This document shows, in pieces, positions 7,603 through 12,409 of a DNA stretch of 12,409 bases. Position numbers and translations under genes: made by a program. The notes beneath the pieces were generated by a model. It was not told where the DNA came from. It saw only the letters and a list, made by a program, of their open reading frames with translations, and did no database searches. Location of the stretch: positions 1 through 12,409 of the forward strand of contig JAPUFZ010000234.1 of NCBI GenBank assembly GCA_027293245.1, read 5' to 3'. Positions within the stretch are counted from its first letter, which is position 1; every line of letters begins with the position of its first letter. This stretch comes from Gammaproteobacteria bacterium. Its GTDB lineage: Bacteria > Pseudomonadota > Gammaproteobacteria > GCA-001735895.

Positions 7603-7650
7603 ATTAGAGGCGCCCTGGCCCCTTGGTGCCTCTGATAATTAGAATTTTTT
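7603..7650 (+). terminator. Hairpin plus late T-run: candidate terminator or attenuator
   Basis: A 12-bp stem (7603-7614 with 7625-7636, two G-T pairs, 10-nt loop) is followed by AATTAGAA and then six T at 7645-7650. The gap between stem and T-run makes it a poor classic terminator, so partial termination or attenuation before the reactivator gene is more likely. Its 3' arm is also complementary to the reactivator ribosome site (see findings). Confidence 0.45.
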
Positions 7651-7685
7651 CGTGAGTGCAAGGAGGCACCGCGCACAAGACCGGA

Positions 7686-7702
7686 GTGTATATAATATAC
7701 AC
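7686..7702. promoter_or_regulatory. Perfect palindromic operator candidate over a TATAAT box
   Basis: GTGTATATAATATACAC is a perfect inverted repeat of two 8-bp arms around one central base. It contains TATAAT at 7691-7696, a consensus -10 hexamer, but no convincing -35 lies 16-18 bp upstream, so transcription may need an activator or the palindrome may be the binding site of a repressor covering the -10. It sits 62 nt before the reactivator start. Confidence 0.45.
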
Positions 7703-7753
7703 GAGGATCTGAGCACGGAGGCGACGCCGCAATCGCGGATAAAGGCTATTAGT

Positions 7754-7762
7754 AGAGGCACC
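7754..7762 (+). promoter_or_regulatory. Start-proximal AGAGGCACC box of the reactivator gene
   Basis: AGAGGCACC ends one base before ATG 7764 and holds the only purine-rich ribosome-site candidate. The nearly identical GGAGGCACC occurs at 7662-7670, and the exact reverse complement GGTGCCTCT at 7625-7633. Pairing with the latter would hide the translation start. Confidence 0.4.
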
Positions 7763-7763
7763 A

Positions 7764-9788
7764 ATGAGTGATGATGAAGTAAATGTGCTGTTCATGCCTT
7801 CGGGTCTTCGCGGGCAGGTTCCCGTTGGCACGACGGTACTTCAGGCAGCGCAACGTTTAGGTGTAGACCTGGAGTCTATTTGTGGCGGTCAAGGCAAGTG
7901 CCGCAAATGCCAGGTATTGCCACAGGAAGGCGAATTTCCCAAGCACGGAATCACCTCGCGTCTGGAACATCTGTCGGAATTCACTGAAACCGAGCGTCAT
8001 CACCAGGCAAAAAAACGCCTCAAGGACGGGCGGCGTCTGGGTTGTAATGCCCGGCTTCTGGGTGATCTGGTTGTCGATGTTCCTGAAGAGAGTCAGCAGC
8101 ACAAACAACACATCACCAAAGCCGTCACCGCCTATGATATCCAGGTGTTGCCGGCACTGCGCCTGTATACCGTAACCCTGCCCGAGCCGGACATGCACGC
8201 ACCCATATCGGATAAACGGCGCCTGCAAAAAGAACTGGTAACACAATACGAACTGCCAATTTTGGATTGCGAGCTGTCGCAACTGCGCTTATTGCAGAAA
8301 GCGCTGGCTAAATCCGAGCGACAGGTGACTGCGGCAGTTTATCAGCACCAGCAGATTATTGGCGTCTGGCCGGGTGTGAAAAAAGTCGTGTATGGTTTGG
8401 CAATCGACCTGGGATCAACCACGATCGCGGCACAATTATGCAATCTCGACACCGGCGAGGTGGTGGCTACCGCGGATACGATGAACCCGCAGATTCGTTT
8501 CGGCGAAGACCTGATGAGTCGTGTGTCATACGTGATGATGAACGAAGGCGGCGACGAGGCGATGACCCGTGTGGTGCGTGAGGCATTCAATCTATTGGCT
8601 AAGCGAGCGGCCAAATCAGCAGGTATCCAGCTTGAAGAGATTCTTGACCTGGTTGTAGTGGCCAATCCGATCATGCATCATTTGTTTTTGGGTATCGATC
8701 CAACCCCGCTGGGTACGGCGCCTTTCACGCTGGCCACAGATCAGACCACGGTCATCCGGGCGGCTGATATCGATATACATCTACATCTTGAAGCAAGAGT
8801 TTGTATCCTGCCCTGTATTGCGGGTCACATAGGCGCGGATACCGCCGGGGTCATACTTGCAGAACGTCCCGATCTGTCGGAAGACTATGTTTTGCTGGTT
8901 GATATCGGCACCAATGCAGAAATTGTGCTTGGCAATCGTAACCGTTTGCTGGCAGCCTCAAGCCCGACCGGCCCCGCGTTCGAAGGCGCGCAAATCACCT
9001 CGGGCCAACGCGCCGCACCGGGTGCGATGGAGCGCGTCCGTATTGACCCTGAAACCCTGGAACCGAGGTTCCGTGTGATTGGCTGCGAGGCCTGGTCCGA
9101 CGAAGACGAATTCGCCGAACAGAATGCCAGAGTCGGCGTTAGCGGCATCTGTGGATCGGGTATTATCGAAGTGGTTGCAGAAATGTTTCTCGCCGGAATT
9201 ATCGATCAGGACGGAGTCATCGGCCCGGTCGAAGGCAAGCCTGGCGATCGTATCGTCCTGGACGGGCGCACCTGGTCCTACATAGTGCACGAGGGTGATA
9301 AATCGATTCGGATTACGCAAAACGATGTGCGTGCGATCCAGCTCGCCAAAGCAGCGCTGCACGCCGGTATCCGATTACTCACCGATCGCATGGGTATCAG
9401 CAAGGTAGACCGCATCGGTCTTGCCGGAGCTTTCGGCAGCCACATCGATGTCAAGTATGCCATGGTACTGGGGTTGCTCCCGGACTGTGACCTGGAGCAT
9501 GTTGGCTCGGTCGGCAATGCAGCCGGAACCGGTGCCCGCATTGCCTTGCTGAACTTACCCTCACGTATGGAAATTGGTGAGATCCTACCCAAGGTTGAAA
9601 AAATAGAAACCGCTATAGAACCGATGTTCCAGGAATATTTTATCGAGGCAATGGCGTTGCCGCACAAATTCGATCCCTATCGGGAACTCTCTAAAGTGGT
9701 CAAACTGCCCCCGCCAAAACCGAAAGCCAGGAGTAGTGGTGATGATGGTAAGCGTAAGTCCCGGAGGCGGCGGAGGAGCAGGGTATAG
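7764..9788 (+). CDS. RACo-like corrinoid reactivator (2Fe-2S ferredoxin + ASKHA/DUF4445)
   Basis: A 674-residue protein that reactivates corrinoid proteins by reducing inactive Co(II) cobalamin with ATP use. The N-terminus (to about 105) is a plant-type 2Fe-2S domain with Cys40, Cys46, Cys49 and Cys94. A linker follows, then the ASKHA ATPase part: the phosphate-binding strand AIDLGSTT at 213-220, a second site in VDIGTNAEIVLG, and GLAGAFGSHID near the end, typical of RACo/DUF4445 proteins. The last ~28 residues are Lys/Arg-rich and end in five consecutive Arg plus Ser-Arg-Val, unlike the usual end of the family. It is separated from the upstream methyltransferase by a 168-nt leader with a hairpin, a palindrome and start-site complementarity, so it may have its own control. 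Its presumed client is the corrinoid protein at 3514. Confidence 0.93.
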   Translation: MSDDEVNVLFMPSGLRGQVPVGTTVLQAAQRLGVDLESICGGQGKCRKCQVLPQEGEFPKHGITSRLEHLSEFTETERHHQAKKRLKDGRRLGCNARLLGDLVVDVPEESQQHKQHITKAVTAYDIQVLPALRLYTVTLPEPDMHAPISDKRRLQKELVTQYELPILDCELSQLRLLQKALAKSERQVTAAVYQHQQIIGVWPGVKKVVYGLAIDLGSTTIAAQLCNLDTGEVVATADTMNPQIRFGEDLMSRVSYVMMNEGGDEAMTRVVREAFNLLAKRAAKSAGIQLEEILDLVVVANPIMHHLFLGIDPTPLGTAPFTLATDQTTVIRAADIDIHLHLEARVCILPCIAGHIGADTAGVILAERPDLSEDYVLLVDIGTNAEIVLGNRNRLLAASSPTGPAFEGAQITSGQRAAPGAMERVRIDPETLEPRFRVIGCEAWSDEDEFAEQNARVGVSGICGSGIIEVVAEMFLAGIIDQDGVIGPVEGKPGDRIVLDGRTWSYIVHEGDKSIRITQNDVRAIQLAKAALHAGIRLLTDRMGISKVDRIGLAGAFGSHIDVKYAMVLGLLPDCDLEHVGSVGNAAGTGARIALLNLPSRMEIGEILPKVEKIETAIEPMFQEYFIEAMALPHKFDPYRELSKVVKLPPPKPKARSSGDDGKRKSRRRRRSRV

Positions 9789-10102
9789 GGGGTTGTAGCA
9801 AAGGTGGTCGTGGTTGAGGCATGATGCTTGTCATCATCTGGCGATCTGCCAGGTCCCCGATTTCGGAATATCAAATTTTCGTTGTTGTGAACTATGACAA
9901 TTCTACGAGCAAGGCTTTTGCTTCACGCAGGTCGGTACTGTCAAATCCCTCGGTGAACCACTCGTAAACAGGGGTGAGCAGGTCAAAGGCGCCCCGGCGG
10001 TCTCCCTGGTCTCGAAGCAGGCGTTCCATTATCAGTGACTCTCTACTAATGCTGGGGATATCAGTTGTTTTGTTATCCTTACTGGAAATGAGGAGGTGAT
10101 TT
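9789..10102. other. Intergenic region: small hairpins, decayed gene end, SD of next gene
   Basis: After the reactivator gene come two small hairpins, ATGATG/CATCAT (9821-9837) and CTGGC/GCCAG (9838-9852), neither followed by a T-run. From 9892 to about 10047 the minus strand holds the decayed gene end listed separately. AGGAGGTG at 10091-10098 is the very strong ribosome site of the next gene. I see no other gene here. Confidence 0.6.
9892..10029 (-). pseudogene. Remnant: C-terminus of an adenylate cyclase/TPR-type protein
   Basis: Read on the minus strand, ATG 10029 to TAG 9892 gives 45 residues, with a few more alike residues upstream (to about 10047). The stretch RDQGDRRGAFDLLTPVYEWF followed by TEGFD-S-TDLREAKALLVEL matches the very characteristic final segment (LAPVYGWFTEGFDT-DLKEAKALL) of large cyclase/ATPase-TPR proteins. 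All of the upstream domains are missing: within about 75 nt the frame meets the 5' region of the AT-rich membrane gene on the opposite strand. This is therefore the left-over 3' end of a much larger gene, not a functional small gene. Identification rests on memory of the family's C-terminal signature. Confidence 0.7.
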
Positions 10103-10711
10103 ATGTCGGAAAAAGATATTTATACAGCACCTGAGTCAGAGTTGGGTAATGAGCCAATAGATGAATCGAAGTGTAAATTTTTTCCAACATCTCAAAGAAA
10201 ACTAGTGATCCTGTTTATAGCTACTTTTGGACTTTACCCGGTTTACTGGTTTTATAAGAACTGGGTGTTACACAAAAAAAATGTGGAAAAGAAAATAATG
10301 CCTCTACTCAGGGCAATATTCTACATATTCTTTACCCACTCGTTATTTCGAAGAGTTGAAGATGCAGCCATGAGGAAAGGAATTTCAATATCCTGGAGTG
10401 CCGGCCCACTGGCGGCCATCTTTGTCATACTTACAATTGTTTCTAGTATTCTGGATAGGACAGCAGAGAATTCGCCGACTATTGGAATAGTGGATTATGC
10501 AAGTCTTGCAATAGTATTTGTTCTCCTGGGCCCGATTTATATGGTTCAAGAGGTAGTGAATAAAATAAATGATGATCCACAGGGGAGGCTGAACAGCTCG
10601 TTCTCAATATATAACTTTATATTTATTATTATCGGCGTTCTCATGTGGATGCTAGTTGGAGTTGGATTGTTTCAATTGGATATAGGTTTCATTAATCAGA
10701 TTTACCATTAA
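10103..10711 (+). CDS. Multi-pass inner-membrane protein, unknown function, AT-rich
   Basis: A 202-residue membrane protein I cannot name. The first ~30 residues are polar and contain an IYTAPESEL stretch resembling the N-terminal 'PYxAPxxxL' segment of many gammaproteobacterial membrane proteins. Hydrophobic segments lie near 34-50, 68-79 (short), 99-117, 130-149 and 169-191. The GLYPVYWFYKNW motif at 43-54 and THSLFRRVEDA at 78-88 probably mark a conserved family seen as 'hypothetical' in gammaproteobacteria. The ribosome site AGGAGGTG at 10091-10098 is near perfect. Codon use is clearly more AT-rich than in both neighbours, and the gene lies between a truncated gene remnant and a possible transposon-related repeat, so recent acquisition is likely. 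It has no apparent link to the one-carbon or nitrile genes. Confidence 0.75.
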   Translation: MSEKDIYTAPESELGNEPIDESKCKFFPTSQRKLVILFIATFGLYPVYWFYKNWVLHKKNVEKKIMPLLRAIFYIFFTHSLFRRVEDAAMRKGISISWSAGPLAAIFVILTIVSSILDRTAENSPTIGIVDYASLAIVFVLLGPIYMVQEVVNKINDDPQGRLNSSFSIYNFIFIIIGVLMWMLVGVGLFQLDIGFINQIYH

Positions 10712-10734
10712 TTGTCCGATTAAATTGGAAGTCA

Positions 10735-10850
10735 TCAGGGGAGAGGGGACACAGTTACTTACTTTGAAACCTGATAATTTTCAATTGGATTCTCTGCGAA
10801 CTAGAGTAATTTTTAAACTATTAGGAATTATTGAGATCTGACTCCGGTTT
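10735..10850. repeat. Possible degenerate RAYT/REP-type or MITE-like remnant
   Basis: GGGGACACAGTTACTTAC at 10746-10763 resembles the 'ggggacagagttac' type sequence, and GAATTATTGAGATCTGACTC around 10826-10845 resembles the reverse complement of 'ggggtcagatctcaataatt', both familiar from small repeats scattered in gammaproteobacterial genomes near REP-associated transposases. No transposase or clean terminal repeat is present. The call rests on memory of such repeats. Confidence 0.35.
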
Positions 10851-10928
10851 CTGTAGCCATGTCGGGTTTGCTGTTATTCGTTGTGGGTTTAGGTAAACTG
10901 GAATCTTTATCTGCTGATTCGCAATCCG

Positions 10929-11579
10929 ATGCCCGAATTCGACTCGAAAAAAGTTGCCCAGATTCACCAGCATCTACATAGCCACCTGCCTTCTGACTCG
11001 GCATTGCGGGTTAAGGCACTGGAGACATTGCTGGTTGATAAACGCCTGGTTGACCCAAGAACCATCGACGCCTGGGTGGAAGCCTATAGCGAGGAAATTG
11101 GTCCGAAGCGCGGAGCCAGGGTAATAGCCAGGGCCTGGAGTGATCCGGACTATAAACGCCGGCTGATGGATAACGCCCCTGCCGCCATCGACGAGCTGGG
11201 TTACCTGGGAACTGCAACCGCACATTTGAAAGTGGTGGAAAATACAGACAAGATCCACAACCTGGTGGTATGCACCCTGTGCTCCTGTTACCCATTCTCG
11301 ATCCTCGGAATAGCACCCGCCTGGTATAAAGCTGCGGCCTATCGCTCGCGTGTGGTACGCGATCCCCGGGGTGTACTTGCCGAGTTTGGGGTTAGCATAG
11401 AAGATGAAACTGAAGTCCGGGTCTGGGACAGCACTGCTGAGTTGCGCTACCTGGTTCTGCCCCGGAGACCACCAGGTACCGGGCATATGAATGAAGAAGA
11501 ATTAGCCGGGTTAGTCACGCGCAATTCTATGATTGGTACCGATCGTGAACTTGCAGGCGATGCCGGAAGCAAAATCTGA
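10929..11579 (+). CDS. nthA: Nitrile hydratase alpha subunit, cobalt type
   Basis: A 216-residue alpha subunit of nitrile hydratase, which hydrates nitriles to amides in the cytoplasm as an alpha/beta assembly. The metal-binding motif is V-C115-T-L-C118-S119-C120. The Thr after the first Cys marks the cobalt type (iron types have Ser). Cys118 and Cys120 are the positions oxidised to sulfinate and sulfenate. The following stretch [19 protein letters not shown] (132-150) is family-typical. The usual YPWPVLG after the motif is YPFSILG here, a substitution next to the active site. ATG 10929 is the natural start by family length, though no good ribosome site precedes it. The stop overlaps the beta subunit start (TGATG), giving coupled translation. 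Thiocyanate hydrolase gamma subunit is a related alternative, less likely because of gene order and beta subunit form. Confidence 0.92.
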   Translation: MPEFDSKKVAQIHQHLHSHLPSDSALRVKALETLLVDKRLVDPRTIDAWVEAYSEEIGPKRGARVIARAWSDPDYKRRLMDNAPAAIDELGYLGTATAHLKVVENTDKIHNLVVCTLCSCYPFSILGIAPAWYKAAAYRSRVVRDPRGVLAEFGVSIEDETEVRVWDSTAELRYLVLPRRPPGTGHMNEEELAGLVTRNSMIGTDRELAGDAGSKI

Positions 11580-12244
11580 TGGACGGTATTCATGATCTGG
11601 GCGGTAAACAGGGTTATGGCCCTATTGAGGTGGACGAAGCCGAAGTGCCATTCCACCATGACTGGGAAGCGCGCGAATGGGGCATATCCCGGTCTGCCCG
11701 CGTGCCTGGCATTAACATCGACTGGTGGCGTCACTGCCGGGAGTTAATCATGCCGGAAGATTACCTTAGCAGGCCTTATTTCGACTCCTGGGCACAAACC
11801 GACTTTGCCACTTACATAAACGTCGGAATAATCTCCATGCAAGAGGTGGTCTCTGGGAAAGCTCTACCCGGCCAGTTTAACATCAACCAGCCGCCACCCG
11901 TATTGACCCCGCAACAGGCTATTCAAGAAGATCACGATAATGCCACACGCTTCGACTCGGAAATTGATACCAGTCCGGTATTTTCCATTGGCCAGCAAGT
12001 AATCACGTCCAGGCATGGACACGACTGCCATACCCGCCTGCCGCAGTATGTTCGGGGCCGGTGCGGCACGGTACACGATTACAACGGTGCTCATATCTTC
12101 CCGGACCTGTCGAGCCTGGGTGAGGAAACTTACCAGCATCTCTATACCATCGTATTCGAGGGGAGCGAACTATGGCCTGGGAGCGAGGGCAGGAACGATA
12201 AAATCTACCTCGATTTATGGGAAAGCTATCTGGTGGTGAAGTAG
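11579..12244 (+). CDS. nthB: Nitrile hydratase beta subunit
   Basis: A 221-residue beta subunit. The classic N-terminus [15 protein letters not shown] is intact, followed by the WE-R and NIDWWR stretches (Arg51 is in the position of the conserved active-site Arg), the MPEDYL segment at 58-63, and the C-terminal SH3-like barrel with HTRLPQYVRGR at 151-161, AHIFPD at 171-176 and LYTIVFEGSELW at 188-199, ending in LDLWESYL. All are typical. It shares one base with the alpha subunit (TGATG), so the two are made in equal amounts. The accessory gene follows 2 nt after the stop. The alpha-beta-activator order is that of cobalt-type nitrile hydratase operons. Confidence 0.94.
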   Translation: MDGIHDLGGKQGYGPIEVDEAEVPFHHDWEAREWGISRSARVPGINIDWWRHCRELIMPEDYLSRPYFDSWAQTDFATYINVGIISMQEVVSGKALPGQFNINQPPPVLTPQQAIQEDHDNATRFDSEIDTSPVFSIGQQVITSRHGHDCHTRLPQYVRGRCGTVHDYNGAHIFPDLSSLGEETYQHLYTIVFEGSELWPGSEGRNDKIYLDLWESYLVVK

Positions 12245-12246
12245 CA

Positions 12247-12409
12247 ATGAGTGGTGGTGATGATACGGCATTGAAGCCCCTGGCCTGCCTCGATGGCAAT
12301 CCGGTATTCGATGAAGCCTGGCAGGCAGAAGCCCTCGCTATCGCCGATACCCTGGTGCAAAGAGGCATGTTTAGCGCCAGCGACTGGTCCAGTGCGCTTG
12401 GACTGGCGT
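12247..12409 (+). CDS. Nitrile hydratase accessory (activator) protein, partial
   Basis: The first 54 codons of a gene cut by the right window edge. The visible residues PVFDEAWQAEALAIADTLVQ and RGMFSASDWSSALG match the N-terminal region of nitrile hydratase accessory/activator proteins (P14K/NhlE-like, related to the beta subunit N-terminus: F-EPWQA-AFAL---L-E-G-F-W-EWA-ALG). These small proteins deliver cobalt into the alpha subunit and help Cys oxidation. The start ATG 12247 is 2 nt after the beta stop. Only the N-terminus can be judged. Confidence 0.85.
   Translation, partial: MSGGDDTALKPLACLDGNPVFDEAWQAEALAIADTLVQRGMFSASDWSSALGLA

Noticed and set aside
7763..7830. CRISPR or tandem repeat from the recurring GAGGCACC units
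   Set aside because: Only two direct copies and one inverted copy of 8-9 bases occur, at irregular spacing. Base-pairing control explains them better.
3514..9788. Pyrrolysine-containing methylamine methyltransferase
   Set aside because: No MttB, MtbB or MtmB coding region and no in-frame TAG read-through was seen. The genes present end in ordinary stops with full-length proteins.
10755..10928. Sigma-70 promoter for the nitrile hydratase operon
   Set aside because: TTGGAT at 10785 and TTGTGG at 10881 were examined. Neither has a good -10 hexamer at suitable distance.
10974..11486. 170-codon minus-strand open frame over the nitrile hydratase alpha gene
   Set aside because: Antisense shadow of a well-identified gene, without family resemblance or ribosome site.

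Overview
The window looks like chromosomal DNA from a (probably marine) gammaproteobacterium. I infer this from gene content and protein style: a corrinoid/folate one-carbon operon, a cobalt-type nitrile hydratase, and a remnant of a cyclase/TPR-type protein. No rRNA or other marker gene fixes the taxon. Base composition is moderate and fairly even, except for one clearly AT-rich gene at about 10.1-10.7 kb. No tRNA, rRNA, CRISPR array or intact transposase was seen.

Layout. (1) 1-79, minus strand: start of an exported protein with a Tat/lipoprotein-like signal, cut by the window edge. (2) 307-1461: membrane-anchored helical-repeat (TPR-like) protein of unknown role, followed by a nested hairpin. 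(3) 1559-3344: an alpha/beta hydrolase and a flavin reductase fused to a degenerate Nudix-like domain, probably co-transcribed. (4) 3514-9788: a seven-gene one-carbon block, all on the plus strand: corrinoid protein, DUF1638 protein, small 'virulence factor' family protein, cysteine-rich MTHFR C-terminal-type protein, MetF, methyl-THF:corrinoid methyltransferase, and a RACo-like 2Fe-2S/ASKHA corrinoid reactivator. The first six are tightly packed or overlapping. The reactivator is set apart by a structured 168-nt leader. (5) 9789-10928: a patchwork of a decayed minus-strand gene end, an AT-rich membrane-protein gene and a possible REP/RAYT-type repeat remnant. (6) 10929-12409: nitrile hydratase alpha, beta and the start of the accessory (activator) gene, overlapping or nearly so.

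How the central genes fit together. MetF and its cysteine-rich partner interconvert methylene-THF and methyl-THF. The pterin protein moves the methyl group between THF and cobalamin on the corrinoid protein. The 2Fe-2S/ASKHA protein rescues oxidised Co(II). The set lacks the subunit that binds the final methyl donor or acceptor. Two readings remain open: a split methionine synthase (as in Phaeobacter-type bacteria, where homocysteine-, folate- and B12-binding parts and a RACo-like reactivator are separate proteins), whose homocysteine part lies elsewhere; or a catabolic demethylation system, whose MttB/MtgB-like methyltransferase lies elsewhere. Two features stand out. The corrinoid protein begins with a run of aspartates, while both of its presumed partners (methyltransferase and reactivator) end in arginine-rich tails, which suggests electrostatic docking. 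The reactivator leader contains a 9-nt segment exactly complementary to the bases just before its start codon, which suggests RNA-level control.
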